A stretch of DNA of 64,000 nucleotides from Candidatus Rifleibacteriota bacterium (GTDB lineage: Bacteria; Muiribacteriota; Ozemobacteria; Ozemobacterales; Ozemobacteraceae): contig JADFYG010000021.1 of NCBI GenBank assembly GCA_015233155.1, positions 20,628 to 84,627 of the forward strand, in the 5' to 3' direction. Under the pieces are notes generated by a model. It had not been told where the DNA came from. It did not search any database and saw only the letters and a program-made list of their open reading frames with translations. A program made the position numbers and the translations under genes. Of the stretch, positions 16,939-25,063 are shown piece by piece; the first letter of the stretch is position 1, and each line of letters opens with the position of its first letter.

Positions 16939-18717
16939 TTACTGGTGCCCTGTGCGGCTTAACAGTTCCCGGGCTTTTCGGCGCAATTCAGCGAGTTTCG
17001 TCTTTTCGCATTCAAGAGATGTTTTGCGTAGTTCGATATCGAAGGCAGCGGAAGGGTGGGCAGCACGTTCGGTCAGATCCCGGAGTAGTGTGAATACTCT
17101 CTCAAATGGCGCGGCGAGGGCACGCTGATACCCGGATGCGAAATCTCCCCGCTTTTTCAGGAATTCATCTCGAACCCGCACGGAATTTTCCCGCAAACGT
17201 TCAGACAAAAGATTCGTTATGGATTTGGCGCTTCCGGGGCCGAGGCGGCCGATAAAGCCTGCCGCAAGAGCAAGCGCCGCCAGCGGAAGATTTCCCTGAA
17301 ACAAAAACACAAGGGATGCAGTACGCCCGAATCCTGACAATAACGTTCTTCCCTGAAGTCCCTTCACTGAGTGGGATTGCGTGGGCATTTCAATTGTCAC
17401 TGCCGCAGGCGTTGCACAGTCGGAACCAGTGTCAATGTTTCCGTCGAGACCTTCGACTAGATGTCCAAGTTCTACTCCGACTTCTTTAGCGAGTATGGTC
17501 GCCCGTTCGTGTAACTTTTCAACTAGTGTTGCTCCGAATAATTGCTGCCGCTGGGACAACAACATTTCAAGTTCAGACTGCTTACGAATGTCATCGAGCC
17601 CGGAGTCCAGAATTCCCTCTACAGCGGCGTCGAGACCATCAGCCGATGGCAGTGGTGTCTGTGCGGCCAATTCATGTATACATGCCTCGATTTTTTCCCG
17701 AAACTTTGTGAGCAGTTTTTCAGCTTCCAGGCGTCGTCGGTCTCCATCGGCGGCAGTGACACGAGCCTGATCGGTAAGGCGTTCGGCGTTACGATTCAAG
17801 AAATCCGCAGACCAGGCCAGGCCGCGCCCAATATCATCAAATAATCCGGTTATGCGGCTAAGGGGCACGTCGAATAAGGCTTCCCGACGGGACTCTATTA
17901 GATCGCGTTCGAGGGCTTCGAGTAGGGCGGGAACGCCGGAACGAACGACTGCCGCCTGATCACCTGCTTCCTGACCGCGCCTGGCTTCCCTTGCGGACAA
18001 TGGGAAAAGACGCACTTCGGGAACGAGTTTCTTCAGATGTCGCTCGCAATAGGCTATTGCTTCGCGACGCTCCTCGTCAGTTGCAAGACGGTCGATTCCG
18101 TTCACTACAAACCAGACTTTTCGAATATTTCGTGCCAGAACTTCATCCGTCAAAAATCTGGCTTCGGAATCAGAAAGTGGCTGTCCGGCGTTCAACACAA
18201 AAATTACGCCGTCAGAACGAGGTATGAACTCTTCAGTAACGCGGCGGCGAAAGGCATCGGTGTCGTTCACTCCCGGCGTATCGATTATTATGACCCCGTC
18301 ACGCAGCAGCGGCAGGGGATATTCTATCTCGACACGATCGATCGTCGCGATCTGCGTATTTTTTCTGGTGACAATGTTTTTAAGTTCTTCGGGCGGACAT
18401 TCAATTACCGTTCCGTCGCGATATCGCACGACTATGCGCGGCGTTTCTCCGTAGCCGATTACACACAGTGCAGCAGTGCAGATCGTCGCCGCTTTCGGCA
18501 AAATATCGGCGCCCAGAAAGGAGTTGATCAGGGAGGATTTGCCGCGTTTTATTTCTCCGAGACACGCGAGATAAAAACGCTCCTCACGTATGCGTGTTTC
18601 AAGCTCATTGAAACCCTGAGTGAGAGCAACGAAACCTGCTTCAGAAGACAGTTCCCGCCCGTCGACTATCAGGGCGATAAACGCCTCCTGAAATGCCCGA
18701 TACTCCGAAAGATTCAC
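16939..18717 (-). CDS. Bacterial dynamin-like GTPase
   Basis: Large membrane-remodelling GTPase of 592 residues. G1 is GEIKRGKS (54-61), G2 is a Thr in ICTAALC (about 79-84), G3 is DTPGV (146-150), G4 is NGID (206-209). The helical body follows, with a hydrophobic stretch near 465-500 (TASLVFLFQGNLPLAALALAAGFIG) that could be the membrane-binding paddle, and a charged helical C-terminus. The order fits bacterial dynamin-like proteins, which hydrolyse GTP to tubulate or fuse membranes or repair stress. Only one such gene is here, whereas many bacteria have tandem pairs. ATG 18717 chosen as the first in frame. Confidence 0.82.
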   Translation of the reverse strand: MNLSEYRAFQEAFIALIVDGRELSSEAGFVALTQGFNELETRIREERFYLACLGEIKRGKSSLINSFLGADILPKAATICTAALCVIGYGETPRIVVRYRDGTVIECPPEELKNIVTRKNTQIATIDRVEIEYPLPLLRDGVIIIDTPGVNDTDAFRRRVTEEFIPRSDGVIFVLNAGQPLSDSEARFLTDEVLARNIRKVWFVVNGIDRLATDEERREAIAYCERHLKKLVPEVRLFPLSAREARRGQEAGDQAAVVRSGVPALLEALERDLIESRREALFDVPLSRITGLFDDIGRGLAWSADFLNRNAERLTDQARVTAADGDRRRLEAEKLLTKFREKIEACIHELAAQTPLPSADGLDAAVEGILDSGLDDIRKQSELEMLLSQRQQLFGATLVEKLHERATILAKEVGVELGHLVEGLDGNIDTGSDCATPAAVTIEMPTQSHSVKGLQGRTLLSGFGRTASLVFLFQGNLPLAALALAAGFIGRLGPGSAKSITNLLSERLRENSVRVRDEFLKKRGDFASGYQRALAAPFERVFTLLRDLTERAAHPSAAFDIELRKTSLECEKTKLAELRRKARELLSRTGHQ

Positions 18718-18865
18718 GACTATCCCTCAATTACAGGCTTGAAAGTGAATTAACATGGCAAAAAACATTAATAATTCTATTCATCTATACATCTTCTTCA
18801 TTGAGTCAGCAGCAATCATACAGGTGATAATCCGGTGAGTCAATCACTGCTCATCTGTGTCCCAG

Positions 18866-19014
18866 GGTCATTTAATTCTCACAGGGTAGGATGCGATCGC
18901 CGGGCGCGCCGACTCCTATTATCTGCAGATTATCTCGGCTGGCCCGGCGGTCCAGCCCTACCAGTCGTGAGTTCTGGCAATTTAAGCCATTCTCCGGAGG
19001 AGAATTAAATGACC
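18866..19014. repeat. 149-bp inverted-repeat element, copy 1
   Basis: Miniature element bounded by perfect 15-bp terminal inverted repeats, GGTCATTTAATTCTC at the left and its complement at the right. The interior is also nearly self-complementary (GCCGGGC and GCCCGGC cores near the centre), so the whole unit can fold as one long hairpin. Lies in the 790-base gene-free gap 18718-19508. No ORF of coding character. Confidence 0.85.
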
Positions 19015-19029
19015 ATGATCTGTGTTCAG

Positions 19030-19178
19030 GGTCATTTAATTCTCACAGGGTAGGATGCGATCGCCGGGCGCGCCGACTCCTATTATCTGCAGATTATCTC
19101 GGCTGGCCCGGCGGTCCAGCCCTACCAGTCGTGAGTTCTGGCAATTTAAGCCATTCTCCGGAGGAGAATTAAATGACC
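19030..19178. repeat. 149-bp inverted-repeat element, copy 2 (tandem)
   Basis: Appears identical to copy 1 over its full length. The two are separated by a 15-bp spacer (ATGATCTGTGTTCAG), and the same spacer follows this copy, giving a 164-bp tandem period. This points to recent local duplication. Confidence 0.85.
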
Positions 19179-19193
19179 ATGATCTGTGTTCAG

Positions 19194-19270
19194 GGTCATT
19201 TAGTTTTCGCAGGGTGGGGCGCGACTACCGGGCGAGCCGAGTCCTATATCTGCAGATTATCTCGCCTGGC
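19194..19270. repeat. 149-bp element, copy 3, truncated and diverged
   Basis: Starts with GGTCATTTAGTTTTC after the same 15-bp spacer and follows the left half of copies 1 and 2 with scattered differences, up to about CTCGCCTGGC. The right half and right terminal repeat are missing, so this is an older, decayed unit of the tandem array. Confidence 0.75.
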
Positions 19271-19508
19271 GTAAAGAGTCGTAAATATTTAGTCCTCTTT
19301 GGTCGCCATGTTGACCAACTACCGGATTGCGCTGTTATATGCAGGCTAAATTTTGTGAAACAATGCGAAAATGAGTGATTCGGGTTAAAAAAGAGAGAAA
19401 GCGTCCGGAATCGGACATATGATAAAAAATGAAAGAAGTCGATGACTTATCTGGATACGGGAATTTAATAAGATTTTAAAAGATGATTTTCCCGACAGGA
19501 GGCAGACC

Positions 19509-20288
19509 ATGACTATCAGTGGAATCTCAAATTCAGATGTAAGCAAGTTGAGAGATCAGTTTCAGCAGTTCAGATCCGGCAAGGCAAATCTCCAGAAAAC
19601 CGACCTGTCCGAAATTCAAAAAATGTTATCAGCGGGGGGCGCATCAGGTTCCAAAGCCAGCACGGGAATCGATAATCTTCTCACTTCGTTCGATGACATC
19701 GACAAGAACAAGGATGGGATCAGTTTTCAGGAATTGACCGACTTTGCCAAATCGAAGGGACTCTCACTCCCGGGGAACGAAGCGAAGACTCAGGGAAAAG
19801 GCGGGCATCACGGCGGAATGCATCGCCTGGGGAAAGGTGAGTTCCGACCCGTCATTCCCGGAGAGGTTCAGCCGGATGCGCAGAGTGATAAGAGCGTGCC
19901 ACAATCTCTTTCGAAGGATGATCTTGTCGCCATGAAGGACAAGATCGAAAAAAACGGTCAGAAGACGCTTTCCGGGCTTACTGATTTGATCAATTCATTC
20001 GATGTCGCCGACACGAACAAGGATGGGCAGATCAGTCAGCAGGAGCTGCAGAATTATGTCAAGACGAAGGAATCTTCGTTGACAACAGACGTTTCCAAAG
20101 CTGCCGGACAATCATCCGGATTGAGTTCCAGTTTTGATCTTTTTGCGATGCTGAACATGGGTTCCGCAGGCTCCGGTGATCAGATGGCGAAAAAACAAGG
20201 TCAAAACAGTGCACTTCTTCAGAAGATGATCAAAAGTTACGGATTGAGCAGTTTGTCCAGCTTGGGAAGTATGAAAGTAACAGCGTAG
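19509..20288 (+). CDS. EF-hand calcium-binding protein
   Basis: Protein of 259 residues with two EF-hand loops: DIDKNKDGISFQEL (about residues 63-76) and DTNKDGQISQQEL (about 168-181), each with Asp/Asn at positions 1, 3, 5 and Glu at 12. The two halves look like an internal duplication joined by a Gly/His-rich linker (GKGGHHGGMHRLGKG). No signal peptide or membrane helix; the N-terminus MTISGISNSDVSKL suggests a cytoplasmic or non-classically exported protein. Strong site AGGAGGCAGACC before ATG. The partner is unknown. Confidence 0.8.
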   Translation: MTISGISNSDVSKLRDQFQQFRSGKANLQKTDLSEIQKMLSAGGASGSKASTGIDNLLTSFDDIDKNKDGISFQELTDFAKSKGLSLPGNEAKTQGKGGHHGGMHRLGKGEFRPVIPGEVQPDAQSDKSVPQSLSKDDLVAMKDKIEKNGQKTLSGLTDLINSFDVADTNKDGQISQQELQNYVKTKESSLTTDVSKAAGQSSGLSSSFDLFAMLNMGSAGSGDQMAKKQGQNSALLQKMIKSYGLSSLSSLGSMKVTA

Positions 20289-20326
20289 TGGGGGAAGCCC
20301 CCATACGCTCTTCCTCCGGAACCGCT

Positions 20327-20391
20327 TGTCATCTCGAACGAATGTGAGAGATCTCTTAAATACAAGATTTCTCGCTTCGGTCGAAATGACA
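20327..20391. repeat. Inverted-repeat element (TGTCAT...ATGACA type)
   Basis: Left arm TTGTCATCTCGAACGAA and right arm TTCGGTCGAAATGACAA are imperfect complements, with further pairing between GAGAGATCT and AGATTTCTC inside. The sequence class is familiar as a dispersed intergenic palindrome in several environmental bacterial groups. It lies between convergent EF-hand and chemoreceptor genes and may double as a transcript end. Confidence 0.6.
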
Positions 20392-20446
20392 AACGTAGAA
20401 GTTTTCGGGAAATCTGGCGGTGGTCTGAATTAACTTTTTTTCATCC

Positions 20447-21883
20447 TCATACCAATGCTGCCAGTTTCCCGGTGGCTTCCAGTAACGCGCGAGACTGCTT
20501 ATGCATTTCTACGGTTTCAGCGGCAGTTTCTTCGGCGCTTGCGGCATTATGCTGTGTAACAGCATCCATTTCACTGACAGCAACATCAATTTGATGAATT
20601 CCTTCCGTCTGTTGTTTGGACGCTGTAGAAATTTCCGTGACGAGACCACCGCTCTTAATAACAATCGAACTTACTTCAGAAAAGTTTTTGTTTGTTATTT
20701 GAGCCATTTCTGCGCCTTCCCTGATTTTCATATTCGTACCCTCAATTAACTCAGATGTTTCTTTCGCAGCGGCAGCGGCTCTAAGCGCCAGATTCCGAAC
20801 TTCATCGGCGACAACGGCAAAACCCGCACCGGCCTGACCGGCGCGAGCTGCTTCAACAGCGGCATTGAGAGCAAGCAGATTGGTCTGAAACGCAATCTCG
20901 TCGATCGTTTTAATAATTTTCGATGTTTTCTCACTGGATTGAGAGATTTGCAACATCGATCCATTGAGGGATGCCATGGATTTATCCGTCTGATTGAGAA
21001 TATTTTTTGCATCCGTCATCAGTGTTGCAGCTTGCAATGAGTTATCTGCATTGGTTTTTGTCATAGCGGAAAGCTCTTTTAAGGATGCCGATGTTTCTTC
21101 TATTGCGGCAGCCTGTCTGGACGCACCATCCGCCAGAGATTGGCTGGCGGATGACACATTATTGGATGCATCGGAAATACGGGCGGCCACTCCCGTTAAA
21201 CCATTCGTGGCTTCCTGGAGGCCCCTGGAAATAGAGCCCAGGATGATCCATGCCCCTAAAATACTCAGGAATAAACTGATCACACCCATATAATTATTGA
21301 ATCTCTCCATGTCATGGATAGAATTATCAATGGCTTCGAGGCTTGTCGCTCCCTGCAATCCCTGTTGATGAATCAGAGGATCGAATGCTTTCTGAAGAGC
21401 ATCGGCGGCCTGATCGAAGCTTGTCATCAGCTTATTTCCCCCTTGGGTGCCATCCTTTTCATATGCTTCGGCCCTGGTTTTTCCCGCTGAATTATTCTCC
21501 TCTGCTGCTCGCCTGATGTCGCGTAACAGTTGCAGATTTTTTTCGTCCTTTTGAGATGAATAGAATTCCTGAAATTTGTTAAGGCCTGCAAGAAATTCGA
21601 CATGATTTTTTTCCGCCTCGGTAAAACCATCGTTCAGGCCGTCCAGTCCGCGAGTAGCGGAAATATCTGAAAGAGACTGTTGTATTTCAACTATATTCCG
21701 TTTCATTTCCTGCGCAAGTATTGCAAACGCGAAACTCTGCGCGCTGATTTTTTGTGCAGCTACTGTATTGTCTTGTACACTTCGTACGGAAAAATAGGAC
21801 CCGACGATAATCGCAACGATAAAAAAAGATGGGATTGCAATAAGGATGAGACATCTTGACGACACCTTCATATTATCAAACAT
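20447..21883 (-). CDS. Methyl-accepting chemotaxis protein
   Basis: Transmembrane chemoreceptor of 478 residues. Helix 1 at about 9-32, a ~150-residue helical periplasmic domain (four-helix-bundle type), helix 2 at about 190-212, then a short linker instead of an evident HAMP domain, and the signalling domain with the conserved hairpin tip [21 protein letters not shown] and [13 protein letters not shown]. It would feed a CheA/CheW kinase at the pole; none is in the window. The start at 21883 follows GGAGGGAGGATCAG; an in-frame TTG nine codons upstream is unlikely. No C-terminal CheR-tethering pentapeptide. Confidence 0.9.
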   Translation of the reverse strand: MFDNMKVSSRCLILIAIPSFFIVAIIVGSYFSVRSVQDNTVAAQKISAQSFAFAILAQEMKRNIVEIQQSLSDISATRGLDGLNDGFTEAEKNHVEFLAGLNKFQEFYSSQKDEKNLQLLRDIRRAAEENNSAGKTRAEAYEKDGTQGGNKLMTSFDQAADALQKAFDPLIHQQGLQGATSLEAIDNSIHDMERFNNYMGVISLFLSILGAWIILGSISRGLQEATNGLTGVAARISDASNNVSSASQSLADGASRQAAAIEETSASLKELSAMTKTNADNSLQAATLMTDAKNILNQTDKSMASLNGSMLQISQSSEKTSKIIKTIDEIAFQTNLLALNAAVEAARAGQAGAGFAVVADEVRNLALRAAAAAKETSELIEGTNMKIREGAEMAQITNKNFSEVSSIVIKSGGLVTEISTASKQQTEGIHQIDVAVSEMDAVTQHNAASAEETAAETVEMHKQSRALLEATGKLAALV

Positions 21884-21929
21884 AAACTGATCCTCCCTCC
21901 AAATACTCAACTAATATACTTATAAACTG

Positions 21930-21958
21930 AACATATCTTTATAGGGCAACCGAGTCAA
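21930..21958 (-). promoter_or_regulatory. Probable promoter of the chemoreceptor gene
   Basis: On the minus strand: -35 TTGACT (21953-21958), 17-base spacer, -10 TATGTT (21930-21935), about 47 bases before the ATG. Reasonable sigma-70-type match; untested. Confidence 0.5.
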
Positions 21959-22011
21959 AATATTATATCAGAAATACTTGTTACATGGTTCCTGTATATG
22001 GTTTCTGTATA

Positions 22012-22041
22012 TTGCCCGTAAAGCTTGGTTTCGGTTACAAT
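22012..22041 (+). promoter_or_regulatory. Probable promoter of the cyclophilin gene
   Basis: -35 TTGCCC (22012-22017), 18-base spacer, -10 TACAAT (22036-22041), 38 bases before the ATG. The same TTGCC-18-TANAAT form is seen before nifU. Confidence 0.5.
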
Positions 22042-22079
22042 GAACCACGTGTTCAATCTACACTATCTGGAGGAACTTC

Positions 22080-22616
22080 ATGTTGCTTCTCGTTCTGAGT
22101 TGTTGTGTGATATTGTTGTCGCAGGCTGCTGCTGCACAGGCTCTTAAGGGAATAAAGCTTGAAAAGCCGGATAACCCCGTTGTAAAACTTACCACAGAGG
22201 CCGGGGAACTCGTTATTGAACTATTCCCGGATGTTGCTCCAAAGCACGTGGAAAGTTTTCTGACTCTTTCTGCAAAAGGGTTCTATAATGGTTTGATCTT
22301 CCATCGGGTTGTTCCAGGATTTGTCATTCAGGGTGGCGATCCCAGTGGCAATGGCACTGGAGGCCCGGGCTATAATCTTCCGGCGGAATTCAATGCCAGA
22401 AAGCATGTGAAGGGTACTTTGGCAGCGGCGCGTTCCATGGAAAAGAACTCGGCCGGAAGTCAGTTTTACGTCTGCCTTGATGCCATTCCCCATCTCGATA
22501 ACAACTATACAGTTTTCGGACAAGTCATCAAGGGCATCGATATTCCCGAAAAAGTGAAGCAGGGCGACAAGATGACAATTGAAATTCTGCAAAATGCCCC
22601 GGCCAAAAAATCCTAA
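22080..22616 (+). CDS. Peptidyl-prolyl cis-trans isomerase, cyclophilin type, exported
   Basis: Prolyl isomerase of 178 residues that speeds folding of exported proteins. A signal peptide (MLLLVLSCCVILLSQAAAAQA) precedes the cyclophilin domain: VKLTTEAGELVIELFPDVAPKHVESF, the catalytic Arg in LIFHRVVPGFVIQGGDP, and AAARSMEKNSAGSQFYVCL, ending with the HLDNNYTVFGQVIKG motif. Complete compact bacterial form. Ribosome site TGGAGGAACTTC before ATG. Likely periplasmic; monocistronic, ended by the repeat element downstream. Confidence 0.9.
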   Translation: MLLLVLSCCVILLSQAAAAQALKGIKLEKPDNPVVKLTTEAGELVIELFPDVAPKHVESFLTLSAKGFYNGLIFHRVVPGFVIQGGDPSGNGTGGPGYNLPAEFNARKHVKGTLAAARSMEKNSAGSQFYVCLDAIPHLDNNYTVFGQVIKGIDIPEKVKQGDKMTIEILQNAPAKKS

Positions 22617-22623
22617 GGCGGCA

Positions 22624-22790
22624 GTAATTCTCCATTTGGTTGTCTACGAGAAGATTGAGGATTCTTAAATTGCCGGGTCGTGTAGGGGAGGGTTTCAAAC
22701 CCTCCCGTAATTATTGATCGAAAGAGGTGTTTCAATATCTTTCAACGACCCCCACCGGAGATCCTCTCCGGCGCCCAAATGGAGAATTAC
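22624..22790. repeat. 167-bp inverted-repeat element between cyclophilin and murB
   Basis: Bounded by a perfect 16-bp terminal inverted repeat, GTAATTCTCCATTTGG (22624-22639) and its complement (22775-22790). Inside sits the short palindrome GGGAGGGTTT-C-AAACCCTCCC (22686-22706), a relative of those at 2309 and 56651. The terminal AATTCTCC resembles the ends of the 149-bp family, but the interior differs. Looks like a second family of miniature elements. Confidence 0.7.
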
Positions 22791-22858
22791 CGGGCATTCA
22801 TGTAGAAGGTCGCTTTCGCCGATAGATAGAGAGTATCGCTATCGCCCGGAGGCACAAA

Positions 22859-23776
22859 ATGTCGGAGCTTCGCAATACCTTGAAAAATCGGATTCAAAAA
22901 GCAGTTTCGCTTGCCCCATACACCACGTTTCACTTGGGCGGCGACGCCGAACTGTTCCTTGAAACACATACCGAGGAGGAACTGGCGGAGGCCGTTCGAA
23001 TGGCCCGCGACGAAGGGTGGAGTTATTTCCTGCTCGGTGGTGGGTCCAACCTGGTTGTTTCCGACAAGGGAGTTTCAGGGCTCGTAATTAGAAATCATGC
23101 GGAAAATTCAGATTTTGTCGATGTGTCCCATGGTTTGATTACTCTTTCGTCCGGCTGGCCTCTTGCATATGCGGTCGGACTCGCCTGGAAACACTCCCTG
23201 AGCGGTTTCGAGACTTTCACCGGGATTCCCGGCACCGTCGGTGGTGCTATTTACGGGAATGCCGGCGCTTATGGCCGCTGCGTGGGCGATCTGCTCGTCT
23301 CGGCGGACATTCTCACTCCCGAAGGTGAAATCAAAACGGTAGGTTCCGATTTTTTTCAGTTTGCATATCGTACAAGCCTTTTGAAGAGCGTTCAGCACAT
23401 CGTATTGAAGGCCACGTTCAGAGTTTCTCCGGGTGACCCGGCTGTGATCAGGGCACGAATCAAGGATATTGCCGCTCAGCGGCATTCCAAGCATCCACCC
23501 AAAGAGGTGGGTTCAGCCGGTTCGTTTTTCAAGAATCTCGATCAGAAACCCGGTGAAACGCAGCGCCGCGCGGCAGGTGAATTTCTCGAAAAAGCCGGAG
23601 CGAAAGAGATCGTTGTTGGTGGAGCCAGCGTCTACGCCAAGCATGCTAATTTTATCGTGAATTATGGTGAGGCGTCCGCCTCAGACGTACGTAGCCTCGC
23701 TTCCATACTGAAGCAGAAGGTTTTCGAACTCTTCGGAATAGAGCTTCATGAGGAAGTCATTTACGTAGGCAGATAA
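22859..23776 (+). CDS. murB: UDP-N-acetylenolpyruvoylglucosamine reductase
   Basis: FAD enzyme of peptidoglycan synthesis that reduces enolpyruvyl-UDP-GlcNAc to UDP-MurNAc with NADPH. 305 residues, normal length. Seen in order: YTTFHLGGDAELFLE, the FAD-binding GGGSNLVVSDKG, GIPGTVGGAIYGNAGAYG, FAYRTSLL, VGSAGSFFKN with the catalytic Ser, and the C-terminal Glu in LHEEVIYVG. Sequence is of the shorter (type II) class. Preceded by CGGAGGCACAAA-ATG. It stands alone here rather than in a mur/fts cluster; the next gene is the ECF sigma factor. Confidence 0.95.
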   Translation: MSELRNTLKNRIQKAVSLAPYTTFHLGGDAELFLETHTEEELAEAVRMARDEGWSYFLLGGGSNLVVSDKGVSGLVIRNHAENSDFVDVSHGLITLSSGWPLAYAVGLAWKHSLSGFETFTGIPGTVGGAIYGNAGAYGRCVGDLLVSADILTPEGEIKTVGSDFFQFAYRTSLLKSVQHIVLKATFRVSPGDPAVIRARIKDIAAQRHSKHPPKEVGSAGSFFKNLDQKPGETQRRAAGEFLEKAGAKEIVVGGASVYAKHANFIVNYGEASASDVRSLASILKQKVFELFGIELHEEVIYVGR

Positions 23777-23816
23777 TTCTGTAACCAATCACCGATTTTC
23801 GGTATCATAATTGGTG

Positions 23817-24416
23817 ATGACGGATGAAGAAGCTCTCGAATTAGCAAAATCCGGACGCCGCGAAGGTTTTACAGCAATATACGAGCGGTATGCCGGGTCT
23901 CTTTTTACGGTTGCCCTGCGTATTCTTCGCCGTCGCGAGGCCGCTGAAGACGCATTACAGGAAGCATTCGCCGCGGCCTTCCGTTCGATTCGTGAGTTTC
24001 GTGGCGAGTCCCGTCTCAAGACCTGGTTATATTCGATTCTTTTTCGGTCAGCACTCAAACAAAAATCTCGTGATGGTGTTCATCCGATAATGAACACTGA
24101 GCCTCCGGACTCCGTTGCTCCTCCGGGTCCTTCCGTGGATGATCGTCTGATGGTGCGACAAATCCTGGATCGCCTGGAAGAGCGTGATCGGACAGTCCTT
24201 TTGATGGCCTATTGGGAAGGCTTTTCCTGCGCGGAAATAGCCGAAGTACTCGAGGTTCAACCCAACCATGTCAAGATCCTGCTGTATCGCGCACGAGGAC
24301 GTTTCAGCCGCCTATGGCTCGAAAACTCTTGTTCCACTCAAACGCATTTGACTGAGACCTCCGGCCCGGCAGACAGGGAAGGGATATCTGAATTTTTAAA
24401 GGGAGCGCGCGGATGA
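23817..24416 (+). CDS. ECF-type RNA polymerase sigma factor
   Basis: Sigma factor of 199 residues with only regions 2 and 4. Region 2: FTAIYERYAGSLFTVALRILRRREAAEDALQEAFAAAF and the -10-reading FRGESRLKTWLYSILF (about 20-85). Region 4: LDRLEERDRTVLLMAYWEGFSCAEIAEVLEVQPNHVKILLYRARGRF (about 118-165). It should be held by the anti-sigma factor whose start overlaps its stop (ATGA). ATG 23817 is chosen; in-frame TTG 23811 and GTG 23814 are alternatives, none with a good ribosome site. Confidence 0.9.
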   Translation: MTDEEALELAKSGRREGFTAIYERYAGSLFTVALRILRRREAAEDALQEAFAAAFRSIREFRGESRLKTWLYSILFRSALKQKSRDGVHPIMNTEPPDSVAPPGPSVDDRLMVRQILDRLEERDRTVLLMAYWEGFSCAEIAEVLEVQPNHVKILLYRARGRFSRLWLENSCSTQTHLTETSGPADREGISEFLKGARG

Positions 24417-25063
24417 ACTGCCAGGATTTCAGAAAAAATATGATACGTGACGCGGAAACCGGCGTCCCGAAATCTCTGGAACTCCTCATGGAGCAACATC
24501 TCGACGGATGTAAGGCATGCACGGAATTTGTCGATCGTGCGCTGGCTGACCCTCCGGCGAATTTTACATCGCCATTTTGGGAAACACCGCCACTTCCGAA
24601 GGAAGATATATTTCCTTCTGATCGGTTAATTCGGATATCATCTCCTGATGCTTTTGGCAAATATCCCGCGACATCTTCCTGTACAACCGTCGACTCTTCT
24701 TCTGTAACCAAACCCTTGGTTATATCCCCGGTAGAATTTGATCTGGTTTCATTTATCCGTGGATTGTTATGGCCGGCTAGCTTCTCTCACGGAATTTCAG
24801 CAGCTTTTACGCTTGTACTGATACTCGTCATGTTTGGAAATATGTTTCATTCAGATCACTCGCAGCATAAAGTAAATATTGCTCATAATGACCATCAGGA
24901 TTACACTTTTATGTTGAATGACACTTCCTGGCCGCAGTTGACCTTTATCGAAAATGACAATGCATCTTTTGTTGAAAACGATTTTGCGATCCCACAAAAC
25001 TGGAGTTTTATGGACGAAAATACGTCGTCCTATACATTCATAGACGAGGAGGAAAAATCATGA
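24413..25063 (+). CDS. Anti-sigma factor with ZAS zinc motif and repeated acidic-aromatic tail
   Basis: Membrane anti-sigma factor of 216 residues. The N-terminal ZAS zinc finger is H29-x3-C33-x2-C36 (HLDGCKAC), the sigma-binding part. A Pro/Ser-rich linker leads to one membrane helix (about 127-146), then a periplasmic tail. The tail holds five variants of a short motif, aromatic/small-Ser/Thr-Phe-hydrophobic-x-Asn/Asp-acidic: YTFMLND (164), LTFIEND (176), ASFVEND (184), WSFMDEN (197), YTFIDEE (207). I know of no named domain for this repeat. The gene overlaps both neighbours by ATGA. Confidence 0.82.
   Translation: MNCQDFRKNMIRDAETGVPKSLELLMEQHLDGCKACTEFVDRALADPPANFTSPFWETPPLPKEDIFPSDRLIRISSPDAFGKYPATSSCTTVDSSSVTKPLVISPVEFDLVSFIRGLLWPASFSHGISAAFTLVLILVMFGNMFHSDHSQHKVNIAHNDHQDYTFMLNDTSWPQLTFIENDNASFVENDFAIPQNWSFMDENTSSYTFIDEEEKS

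Noticed and set aside
18866..19270. CRISPR array
   Set aside because: Units are 149 bp and palindromic, and the 15-bp spacers are identical to each other; no cas genes.
18891..19378. Two small frames in the tandem repeat that share their first ~47 residues
   Set aside because: Identity only reflects the duplicated 164-bp unit; the element is palindromic and has no coding bias.
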